DNA from: Chamaecrista fasciculata
Taxonomy: Eukaryota > Streptophyta > Magnoliopsida > Fabales > Fabaceae
DNA: 64,000 nt
NCBI GenBank assembly: GCA_003254925.1
Contig: QANZ01016537.1
Location: 74,416-138,415 of the forward strand
Direction: 5' to 3'
In this document: positions 49,285 through 59,896 of the stretch, in pieces
Numbering within the stretch: position 1 is the first letter of the stretch
How the letters are laid out: each line of letters begins with the position of its first letter
Translations under genes and position numbers: made by a program
The notes under the pieces: model-generated
What the model was told of the DNA's origin: nothing
Seen by the model: the letters and a program-made list of their open reading frames with translations, nothing else
Databases searched by the model: none

Positions 49285-49551
49285 CATCGCATTTAAAGAT
49301 AACCATACAACTCTTAAACTTTGTATTTAATTAGTCTTTACAATTACAATTGACCAAGTATATAGACTAAATAATTAATATTTTTTAAAATGATTTCTTT
49401 TAATTATCCGGGCAATTTGCACTTAGTTTCTTTTTATTTTTGGGGGAGGCCTTATCCGAATTCCAATTATTGGTGTGAGTCAAGGTCTTAACATTGTGAA
49501 TATAAAGAAGCATATAATGGAGCGAGTGAAGTAAACTGAAACAGAAGGAAA
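49285..49551 (+). promoter_or_regulatory. CCD gene A proximal promoter
   Basis: TATAAAG at 49501-49507, 45 bases before the ATG, is conserved at the same distance in copy B (59846-59852). The segment above it (for example TTATCCGGGCAATTTGCAC near 49398) is also kept in copy B. No other motif is secure. Confidence 0.6.
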
Positions 49552-52500
49552 ATGGCAACTTCATATATGGGAATGCCAGTTAATTGCTCTGTTAATCAGA
49601 GAAGACCTACACTATCTTCTGTCTTCAAGGTAATTATTAACCAATATATTATATCACTCTATCTTTCAGTTGCTTCAAAAAAACTCAAGTTCGTTCCGAA
49701 CAAAATATACGTGTAATTCTTTCTTTGTCACTCTTAATTAACTTTTTCTATAAGAATTAACCGAATGGAATTTTCGTTTCTCTCTTTCTCTCATTCCGGC
49801 CTCTAAAAAATTTTCTCTCATCTCGCATTTTTATACGTAACATATATATATTTTGGTATCATATGTAGTATTTGGTTTAATGATATGAAATGTTACAAAT
49901 ACTGCCCCGATTTTTAAATTTTTTTAATATGTTTATTCTTAATTTTTACCATTAAATATTCTTTTATTGTATTAAGTATCAAATATATATATTATTTTTA
50001 TTGATTGCACTTAAAGTATAGGGTAAATTACACTTTGGTACCCTGTAGTTTGACTCTATTTCACTTTGGTATCATGTGGTTTGAAACTTAACACTTTGGT
50101 ACCTTGTGGTATTCTCCATTAACACTTTAGTACCCTTTGGAGCTATTTATTAATTTTAATCATATCAAATTTTTCCAAAATTACATATTGACCCCAAAAT
50201 TTTTTAAAAGTTTTCATTTTAGTCCTTAGATAATATGTATCCAGGGACCTAATTGTAATTTTTTGAAAATTTTTAGGGTCAATATGTAATTTTTGCAATA
50301 TTTGTTATGGTTAAAATTACAAAATAACTTCAAAGGATACCAAAGTGCTAATGGAGAATAGCACAGGGTACCAAAGTGAAATAGAGTCAAACCACAGAGT
50401 ACCAAAGTGTAATTTACCCTAAAGAATATATAGTAAAATTAATTAGAAATAAACTAACTGCTATTAAGGACACCATAATGTGAGGGAGGTTATGTGCCTT
50501 AAAACATACTAATAAGAGAATGGTTACACCATAGATTTAAGAGTATTATGAAGGGAATCTTACAAGAGTATAAGAATTCCAATAGCCATTTATCTTAATG
50601 ACTTGTCATAGATGGGTCATCCATACATTAGATGCACATATATGCACGTTTATAACATTTGCTTCATAGTAGTAATTAATTGGATGATGATCTTTCGAGT
50701 TTTTCACATCCTTGACCCATGAATCGAATCGAGGTATTTGACGGCAGAGATTTATGTGTTTGATAGTTCCAAAATCCATGACTCTGGGCTAATTTCTTTG
50801 TACTTCTTCGTCGTTTTTTATATAACTTTATGGGATGATAATAAAGAGAGTGAATTTGAATGTGAGCAGCCGATGTTGAGAGGGTTGGGTGAAAAGCTTG
50901 AGGTTCCCATAAAAATGGAGCATCTTTCCCAAACCCTCACCAACACTGCATCTCAAATGGCCGATGCTTTTGTGGATTCAGTCTTTGAATTTGTGGACCA
51001 GCCTCTGCTTCCAACTCAGGTATATATGAAATTAATGTTCAAATTAATAACTTGTTGTTAAATATCATAAATATATATATATATGGCCAAAGTGCAAATT
51101 TGGTCCTATAACTTTGCTCCAATTCCCAAATCAGTCCTATAACTTTTTTTGTCTCAAATTTGGTCCTGTAACTTTGCTCCAGTTCCCAAATCAGTCCTAT
51201 AACTTTTTTTGTCTCGAATTTGGTCCTATATCTTTGCTCTAGGTCCCAAATCAATCCTATATCTTTTTTTTGTCTCAGTTTTGGTCCCATATGTTTTGAA
51301 AACCTCCCACCGTTAGTCCTCCGTCTATTTTAAATTATAGTTTAGTCCTGAAAACTTCAAGTCCCTTTTACTTTAGTCCCTGACTATCAAAATGAAAGTG
51401 AAAGAGCATCCCTGAAGATTCTCAAACCTTACATCTTGGTCCCTAATCCATGAATTCTTCATGAAATGGAATAGAAATGCAAAAACAACACAAACTAAAG
51501 CAAATGACAGAGGGACCAAAACTGAAAACGCAGAAAATTTAAAACCCACCGGAAAATGGCCCAACCTTGCCGGAAAACGTACGAAAATCGCCGAGAAACT
51601 AAGGAACTCATCCAAAAACCCCAATCCTCACTGAAATCTCACTCAAATAATTGCCCTCAAATGTTTTAAGAAAGAATTGTCAAAAATTCAAACTTTTGAG
51701 GAGGGAGGTGATAGAAAAAATGTAAGGGATTTCAGAACTTCTCTCTCAGAATCACCAAATGTAAGGGAATTTTCTATCACATCCCTCCTCAAAAGTTTGG
51801 ATTTTCAAAAATTCTTTCTTAAAGCATTTGAGGGCGATTATTTGAGTGAGATTTCAATGAGAATTGGGGTATTTGGATGAGTTTTTGAGTTTCTCGGCGA
51901 TTTTCGTACGTTTTCTGATGGGTTTTAAATTTTCTCCGTTTTTAGTTTTGGTCCATCTGTCATTTGCTTTAATTTGTGTTGTTTTTGCATTTCTATTCCA
52001 TTTCATGAAGAATTCATGGATTAGGGACTGAGATGTAAGGTTGGAGAATCTTCAGGGATGCTTTTTCACTTTCATTTTGATAGTCAGGGACTAAAGTGAA
52101 AGGAACTTGAAGTTTTCAGGACTCAAATGTAATTTAAAATAGACATAGGACTAATGGTGGGAGCTTTTCAAAACATATGGGACCAAAACTGAGATAAAAA
52201 AAGATATAAGACTGATTAAGGACGTAGAGCAAAGATACATGACCAAATTCGAGACAAAAAAAGTTATAGGACTGATTTGGGAACTGGATCAAAGTTACAG
52301 GACCAAATTCGAGACAAAAAAAGTTATAGGACTGATTTGGGAACTGGAGCAAAGTTATAGGACCAAATTCGCACTTTGGCCTATATATATTATGTGATAT
52401 GGACGGATGTTCACACATGGACAGAGTAACTTTGGTCCTGTGGAAGAATTGGGGGAAGCAGTGCGTATTGCGAATAGCAGCATCCAAGGCCAAATCCCTC

Positions 52501-55270
52501 ATGATTTTCCAGATGGTGTCTATATTAGAAATGGTACAGGGTATCCACCTAATTAATTAATTAATTAAAAGCTAGTTAGTTATTATAGTTATGAATTTGA
52601 TGGAACAGGAGGGAACCCACAATTTGGAGGATTGAAATCGACCAAGTCAGTGTTTGGGAGGTCGAGTAACACGTGGGTAGAAGGCGTAGGGATGCTTCAT
52701 GTTGTGTATTTCGTAAGAGACCAAAATGGTGAAGCTAGGAGCGTGATTTACAAGAATAGATATGTGGAAACTGATACATTTCTGATTGAGAAGCAACGAA
52801 ACAAACCAGCTTTTCTTCCTGTCGTTAAAGGCGATTCTCCCGCTATTCTCGCTGCTTTTCTCCTCAATCAAGTATCTTTCTTTCTTTTATTTCATTCACT
52901 CTTTTTTCTAATTCATTTAATATTTTAATTTAATTTGTTCCACTATACCTACCCTTACGCCTTACGCATGCATATTAATATTGCAGGTGAGATTTGGAAA
53001 AGTAAACAAATGCCTAAGCAACTCGAGCGTGTTCGAGCATGCAGGCAAGTTCTACTCAGTCGCTGAAAATGACATCCCACAGGAGATTGACATCTTTACC
53101 CTCCAAACTCTATCCAATTGGAATGTTGGTGGAGCCTGGATTCGACCTTTTACCAGCCACCCTAAGGTAATTCAATTCATTCTAATTACTTACTACTATT
53201 CTCCTTCAATATACTCTTCTTCCCTCTCCTCTGTTTCTTAATTTTACATATATATATATATACCCATTTCTAATATCAATATAAGCTCCCTACATTCGCT
53301 ACACCTAATTTCATACAAAAATACCGTTTTTTCAACCTTCCTTTTATTTTAATTTTGATATGTTGATATATATATATATATATCATGCAAATTATATTTT
53401 GATATGACAGAAAGCTCCAGGCACAGGAGAGATGGTTCTGTTGGGGGTAGACGCTACTAAACCTTTTATTGAAATTGGAATTATTTCTGGTATACTAGTT
53501 TAAGCTCTTTTATAAGTTTAATATTACTGAGTATAAAATGTGTCTTTATAAATAGTCTATGACTGGTACATACTCATATATGCATAAACCTGTTCATCAG
53601 CTGATGGAGCCAAATTGATTCATAAAGTGGATCTCAAATTAGAGAGGGGCAGTTTTTGCCATGAACTATCCGTGACACAGAGGTAATTAATAACCTTGGT
53701 CATTAATTAAAAAACCTTCCATTCAACAACACACAGTAACATGTAATTAATTAAATTAATGGCGTACCAAGTCCATGAGTTCATCTCTTACGATGATATT
53801 AATTAATTTGGTGTGCTTGCAGGTACAATGTGATCCCAGATTTTCCACTGACCATAGATTTGAAGAGGCTACTTCGAGGAGACCAGTCAGTACACGTTTC
53901 CTTTTTCAACATATAATTTTCTTTTACCAAGTGTTTATTCATTTACATCTAATTAATTACTCCTATATATGCAAACATTTTCCTGTTTCAAACAATGAGA
54001 AAAACCAAAATTCTTAACTTGTGTTTTATCTCACGCATGTGTCTATCTATGTATAATAGATTAATCAAGTATGAGAAGAATGAAAATGCAAGGATTGGAG
54101 TAATGCCTCGTTATGGTGATGCAGACTCAATCAAATGGTTTGAGGTGGAACCTAACTACACGTTTCACCTGATCAATTCATTTGAGGATGGTGATGAGGT
54201 AACTGATCATCTTTTAAGATAAAAAATTAATATTTTGAGCTAGCTAATATAATTAATTTATAAATTTAAGTTTTGAATTATACAAATTGATTTATTATGA
54301 ATGGACAGGTGGTAGTATGGGGTTGCAGAGCTCTTGATACAGTGATTCCTGAACCTGAAGGGGGTAATTGGAGTAAATATAAGTTTCCTCGTTGTTATGA
54401 ATGGCGACTAAACATGAAAACAGGGGAGGTTAAGGAGAAATATCTTTGTGGTGAACAACATATTATGGATTTTCCAGTGATCAATCCAAAGTTCACGGGT
54501 ATTAAGAATCGATTTGCTTACACCCAAGTGATTGATCCCACTGCTTCTGTTATTGCAGGTAATCTTAATTTTATTTCCCCTACTTTTATAACAAGAAACT
54601 TAAGTCATATACATCTATATAAATATATATATGTTTTTTCATATATGTGCGCCGTTAATTTCAAGCATAATGCCTAACATATGGTTAATTTGGTTTGTTT
54701 TTCAATGCTTATATATGTAGAATTGCCCAAGTATGGAGGTATAGCCAAGTTATACTTTAAAGAAGCAAGTACTGAATCCTCCAAAGTAAGAACTTACATT
54801 TTTCTCCCATTAGTCTTTTTCTTTCTCTCGTGTGACCGAGGACTGCAATTAATAAATGATCACATCTATATATATATACGTCATTTTGGTAACAGAGTGG
54901 TAAAGAGGTTGAAGAGGCAATAAGAGTAGAGTACCATATGTTTGAGAAGAATGTGTTCTGCACTGGATCTGCCTTCGTTCCTAAAGATGGTGGTGGAGCT
55001 GAAGAAGATGATGGATGGATCATCACTTTTGTTCACAACGAAGAAACCAATATATCTCAAGTAGGTTGAATATATATGTGAATTTTGTATGAATTTGAGC
55101 AAAAGAGCCGATGGAGAAGCACAAAATTAAAGTTACCTCGTAATGATGATATTTTGCAGGTTTATATAATTGACGCACACAATTTTTCTGGTGAGAAAGT
55201 TGCCATAATTACAATGCCTAGCAGAGTTCCGTACGGATTCCACGGAGCTTTCTTGCCAATATCATTTTAG
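49552..55270 (+). CDS. Carotenoid cleavage dioxygenase (CCD1-like/LCD-like), gene A, 13 exons, 577 aa
   Basis: A non-haem iron enzyme that cleaves carotenoid double bonds with O2 to give apocarotenoids. Exons: 49552-49629, 50870-51019, 52425-52533, 52609-52871, 52987-53166, 53411-53489, 53601-53682, 53823-53885, 54060-54198, 54309-54558, 54721-54785, 54896-55060, 55160-55270. All have GT-AG junctions and agree in phase; the exon 2 start could be three bases earlier. The four iron-binding His are present: H258 (FTSHPK), H307 (FCHELSVTQRY), H371 (YTFHLINSFE) and H569 (VPYGFHGAF). Also seen: HDFPDGVYIRNG, FGRSSNTWVEGVGMLH and DGWIITFVHNEETN. The N-terminus (MATSYMGMPVNCSVNQRR) is Ser/Arg-rich but short; plastid targeting is uncertain. 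It is closer to annotated CCD1-like and Bixa LCD-type proteins than to NCEDs by my recollection. Product and substrate are unproven. Confidence 0.92.
50021..50419. mobile_element. Foldback MITE in CCD gene A intron 1 (399 bp)
   Basis: Starts GGGTAAATTACACTTTGGTA and ends with the inverted TACCAAAGTGTAATTTACCC. The 9-bp flanks TAAAGTATA and TAAAGAATA match at 8 of 9. It is related to the single arm at 3114-3345 and to a diverged right arm at 60200-60398 in intron 1 of gene B. Confidence 0.88.
51085..52381. mobile_element. Large foldback MITE in CCD gene A intron 2 (1297 bp, TSD TATATATAT)
   Basis: Starts GGCCAAAGTGCAAATTTGG and ends with CCAAATTCGCACTTTGGCC. The two halves (51085-51730 and about 51740-52381) are inverted copies almost end to end, so the whole element is one hairpin of about 640 bp per arm. 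The 9-bp duplication TATATATAT (51076-51084, 52382-52390) is within a TA-rich site, but gene B has the empty intron (60898-60987), which confirms the insertion. No coding capacity. Confidence 0.93.
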
Positions 55271-55679
55271 GCAAGTGGTGGCTATAGCGTCATATTCTGT
55301 TGTCTCTACAATTTCAATTGCAAATGTCCCTTTTAATTTGTCTCCATTATTGTGTATATATAATTAGTAGCACATAGGGACAATTTATCGCTCTTCAATT
55401 GATGCTAATAGCTAGTACGTGTTCATCTCTTTGCTGAGTTGTGGTGTATTATCCATAAGAATTATAGAGCTATTTTAACATATGCAGCATACTGTACTTA
55501 ATTAACGGTTATCAAATCAGTTCTGGTTTAATGTAATTAATTTGTATAATTAATAATGATAGACTTATTGCAAATGATAGGTATAGCAAATTGTCATTTA
55601 TTTTGGGTCGAGGGGGGCCTAATAAGACCAAAATGATTTGTTTATCTCCTGTGATTGGGTTTAATTATATTGTCCAATG
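55271..55679. other. 3' flank of CCD gene A
   Basis: Probable 3' UTR and AT-rich spacer; no gene seen. Confidence 0.5.
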
Positions 55680-57240
55680 TTTATCGTAAATTTATAAATA
55701 CCCTCTTCCATACCATGAGACAAGCGAGCAAGACAATACGTCACACGGTTAGCTTCCTTAAAGACATGCACAATGTTGATTTGCCACTCATGAGAGTTTA
55801 CTATAGACCTTATATTGTTAACATTGGTAGCTGAAGGATGAGTAGAGGGAACTCCTTTACGACAGAATTGGACAACACACGAAGAGTCTGCTTCAATGTG
55901 TTGGGGCTACAAGAGAAAATAAGAAAATAATAGACAAGAAATAAAAATATTAGTAAAGACGGACTGCGTGGTATTTGGCCGAGGCACGGATATCTCGCTT
56001 TCTTTAAGGTAATTCACGCCCTCCACGGGTAGAAACTTTGTCTATAACCCCGGTGTAGTGGTACACGGACGCGTCACCCCCAGGATACAACGGCCAAATA
56101 CTCGCCTTTTTGAGTCTACAACTTCTACACAAAGAAGTAGACAGGACTCTACTCCCACACTTTTTCTCTACCCAAGGACACAAGTATTTTTCTCTCACTT
56201 TCACAACTAGTATTGTTCATATGTCTCTTACACAAAAAAAAACTCCAACACACTCATGTATATACACACACGCATGGAAATTTTTTCAAACAAGCCGTTG
56301 GTAAATTAATTTGTCTTTAATATAACGTTTATTACCAACGGTTTTACTTCAACGTATATATATATATATATATATTAAATACCTTTCACTATGATATGAA
56401 AACCGTCATTCACAATGCAATTAAAACTGACATTCCAAATCAATTAAGGAGCAACATTCATTTGATTAAAAAAAACGGTTTCAATTTTAATAATTATTAT
56501 TTTATAATAATATCCAACACAATGATCGCATGAGATAAACCAAACTTCTTGCAGATTCGAAGAGCATTTAGAATCCCACTAGGTTCAGCAATAGTGATAG
56601 TGCAATTACCCAAATGGTGAGTAAAGCCATAAAGCCATTGCCCAGAATCATCACGGAGGACACCGCCACACTCATCGCTACCGAACTGATTAACTGACCC
56701 ACATCAACATTGAATTTAACAACACCCACACTAGGAAAGGTCCAATTCACATGAATCTGGATCGAAGCAAGCAGGTGATTAGCATTAGTTCTAGAGGACA
56801 GTTCATAGAACTCCTTAACTTGAAACATGCATTTCATGAAGCTATCCTCCCTAGAAAATTGAGCGTCATCGAACACAATGCAACATCTTTGAGTCCATAA
56901 GGATCAAACTGTAAACCAAAAACAATTCTCCATTGATAAAGAGTCTCGTTTCTACCACACTTTGAAGATAAATTCATATAGAGTCAGTCCTACATATTCA
57001 AGGAGAAAAAATCTTCCCAAAAAGTAGGATTAACAAGCTGCATCCACAACTGTCTAGCGACTCTGCAATCTCCAATACAGTGCATAAGACTTTCAATACC
57101 ATCACACCCATTAGAGCGGTCATTGGCAATTATATTTCTATAGTGAAGGATATAGTTCCAAGGATCCTTTCATGAGCGAACTTTCAAAGGAACATGCGAA
57201 TTTTCGAAGGACCTCACCAACGCCAAATAATATTCCAGAG
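55680..57240 (-). pseudogene. LINE relic (zf-RVT and RNase H), split by a solo LTR
   Basis: Minus-strand fragments occur in the order of a LINE ORF2 C-terminus. At 57230-57130 there is W-x-I-I-W-R and PSKIRMFLWKFAHE; at 57130-57000 CDGIESLMHCIGDC (zf-RVT); at about 56760-56560 WTFPSVGVVKFNVDV (RNase H start); at 55893-55700 the RNase H end IEADSSCVV ... IVHVFKEANRVTYCLARL. The last catalytic Asp is replaced (RVTY instead of RVAD), and several frame breaks exist, so it is dead. It belongs to a different LINE family from the one at the window start. The gap in the middle is the LTR at 55899-56519. Confidence 0.82.
55899..56519. mobile_element. Solo LTR, copia type (621 bp, TGTTGG...CCAACA, TSD CAATG)
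   Basis: Begins TGTTGGGGCTAC and ends TATCCAACA, giving the 6-bp inverted termini usual for Ty1/copia LTRs. The 5-bp target duplication CAATG is perfect (55894-55898, 56520-56524). Removing it rejoins the RNase H frame of the LINE relic on the minus strand (SHAII then EADSS). No internal retrotransposon region is present, so it is a solo LTR. A small hairpin with AACCGTTGGTAA-like arms lies within it (about 56289-56343). Confidence 0.93.
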
Positions 57241-57774
57241 CTTCTTACCATTCTGATTCTGAGATGAAGGATCAAGAGAGAGATAAGAAGATATTCTATA
57301 CTGGAGGTTAACAATATATATGTATATATTATCGGCATTAAATAAGAAGTAGATGATAAAGAAAGAACATTTGCAGAAATAGTGGAGAGATCCGAGTGAG
57401 CGTTCTCGATTCTCTCTCGTTCTATTTGAAGTTTGAACAATTATATGTCATTTAAAAAAGCTTTCTTCTGCCACAAAGAAAACCCTTTCGGGAAGATAAC
57501 TCTTTTTACTAAACTTAACAAAGCCATTAATACTTTTTTAATTAAGCTGATCCATTGAATTGTTGAAAATAAAGAATTTATTAAAGAAATATTTTCAATA
57601 GCATAAAAAACTACTAAAATTTTATAGAAATATTGAAATTGAATCAAATACATGAATGAGATAATTCTAAGATATTTAAATACTTTACTCAATTTTGTTT
57701 TTTTACATTTAGTTTGAATAAAAAAATTAATTATATTATTAATTTGTCACATATCTAGCTTAAGTGGCTGATTT
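57241..57774. other. Spacer; left edge of duplication copy B at about 57560
   Basis: No gene. From about 57560 the sequence aligns with 47825 onward. The stretch just before it shows no U5-like sequence (no CGCCTTTTAC, no GTCCCACATCG), so the snRNA gene was not duplicated. Confidence 0.6.
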
Positions 57775-59130
57775 GACCATATTTCATCATGTATTTTAGT
57801 GACATTTTAGGGCATTTTATATTCGTTTGGGATTCAATTGCATGCCTTTATGCCATTTTATGATAAAATATGATGCCTTGAGGTTTGACATTATTTGGAC
57901 TATTTTGTGATTAACTGTGTGATTTTTTCGGGTCTAATCTTAATTATTTGATTGATCCCCTTTATCCTGAGAATTCGCTTATTTTCTCGATGTTCTTGAT
58001 AGGTTTTAATGAAGTCCAAAGTGTTGAAATACTTCGAGGAAGGCTCAGGGATGTTTGGAGGCGAGTCAGGGACCAAACCGAAATGAATCAAAGCTCCTGG
58101 AAAAATCGTCGTGGAAACCGCCGCGGGGAAGGTCGCGGCGGGTTTGCGGCTAATTTTAATTAATTAGGCCCAAACCCAATTTTGATGATTCTGACATAGA
58201 TTTTCTTGGTTTAGGCCGAAAATATGATATATGAGAGGTCTGGAGGTCAATTGGAGGCTACACACTTGCTGAGAGGGAGTTTTCCCCATTCTTTATCTCG
58301 GTGATCCGATATTCTTATTGTGTGAAGCTTTTCTTGGGATCATGGCAGTCAACTCTGAAGTTGTTCATCTGTCGACCATGAACGGCTAAACACTCATATC
58401 CGGAGGAGCATTGGAGCAAAGCATGAACTAGGGTTTCACATTTAGGGAGTTTTTCTCACACTATAGGGTTTACTTTATTGTTCTTGATTTCTAGTTGGAC
58501 CTGAGAACTATTTGTGAATTTTGATTCTTGATTAGGAACTTGGTTTTATTTGTTTAATTATATCTTGATTGTAACCCTAGAGTCTATGCTAGTTTGGTTA
58601 TAATTATAGGTATATAGCTTTGACAATGGTATTTGTTATAAAGATTATGTTTCTTGAACTTTTTTATCATCAATTGAATGAAGGTTTTCAATTCTTGGTA
58701 TGACTTATCTTATTTGAGGTATTTTCATAATAACATTGTTAACCTAAGTCATTGAGTTATTAGTGACTACCTTAGGATGATTTGTGTGAGATGCTCTATT
58801 TATCTTTAGCAGTGATGATTGCGTAATCCAATTGCTCTGTCGGGTACTCTCTCAATTTGGTTAATCCGTTAATTTATTATTATTGTCTTTCAATTCAGTC
58901 CTTTTAATCAAAAACCCAAAAATATTATTGCTTTATTTAATTATTGTTTTAGGTCATAGATAATCACTCAAAGAACAACTTTCCTTTGCTTTCCTCCGAT
59001 TAGTGATAATTTGGTACGTTGCTTTTAAACTTTGCACAAAAGTTCCTCGAGAGATCGACTCGGATTGCACCACTATAGTGTATTAATTTCGGTATTTTTG
59101 ACCACCTAGCGACGGGTGCGATTAGTGGCA
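57775..59130. mobile_element. Solo-LTR-like dispersed repeat, copy 2
   Basis: Same repeat as 37554-38967, with a shorter CCGCGG-rich block. It begins TGACCATATTTC and ends near GTGCGATTAGTGGCA, so TG...CA ends are possible, but flanking 5-mers do not match. It is absent from copy A of the duplication, though neighbouring sequence up to about 59250 is missing there too, so a deletion in A is also possible. Confidence 0.65.
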
Positions 59131-59896
59131 AAAACATAATCTGATATAGTAAAATGAAGCTGAATCAACAAATTTTGTTAATGTATTTATCCGAGATTTA
59201 ACCAAAAAATTATATACATCTTATGAAAAATTTAAGATGTAATTTAATTATTTTTGAAGTCCTTCACTGCCTAATTGGTACATACCTATGTTCAATGGTT
59301 CCCTTGTATTTTAACCAAAAGTATATTTCAAAAAATTTTATTTCTATATGTAAGGAATTTATTCGTATACCAAATAGTTCTTTGTCTTGTGTTATTTTTG
59401 TCGTTGCTTTTGTGTAGTGTAGGAGGGCATCTTTACATTTGCAACTGTACGAGTACTAATCAATATACTCATTTGGAGCCAATTGGTTGGTATCCTTATT
59501 AAAGGTAAGATATTTTATTTTATGTATAACGTTGTAGACGAATTTGGCCAAAAAAACGTTGTACACGAATAAAAATCCATCAATCATTAAAGTTGAAAGG
59601 GCGGCTATTTTATAATTAATTTCATTTTCATCACAATTAACAATAACCATGCAACTCCTGAACTCTGTCTTTAATTAGTCTTTACAATTATAATTGACAA
59701 AGTATATAGACTAAATAATTAATATTTTTAAATTATTTCTTTTAATTATCCGGGCAATTTGCACATAGTTTCTTTTTATTTTTGGGGAGGCCTTATCCGA
59801 ATTGCAATTATTAGTGTGCGTCAAGGTCTTACATTATATTGTGAATATAAAGAAGCATATAATGCAGCGAGTTAAGTTTACTGAAACAGAAGGAAA
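59131..59896 (+). promoter_or_regulatory. CCD gene B upstream region
   Basis: Aligns with 48605-49551 of copy A but without the SINE (empty site 59614-59628). TATAAAG at 59846-59852 is 45 bases before the ATG. Confidence 0.6.

Larger units (their letters stand above)
47825..55270. repeat. Segmental tandem duplication, copy A (contains CCD gene A)
   Basis: From about 47825 (TTTATTGAATTTATT, then TTTCAATAGCATAAAAA) the sequence aligns with copy B from about 57560, through the CCD promoter and all exons and most introns. Copy A carries extra blocks: MITE 47954-48551, SINE 49035-49269, MITE 50021-50419, MITE 51085-52381. The distal end cannot be set because copy B leaves the window. Confidence 0.88.

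Noticed and set aside
51085..52381. A microRNA gene in the large hairpin
   Set aside because: The arms are far too long and too complementary for a plant MIR precursor and have MITE ends with a 9-bp target duplication; siRNA production remains possible.
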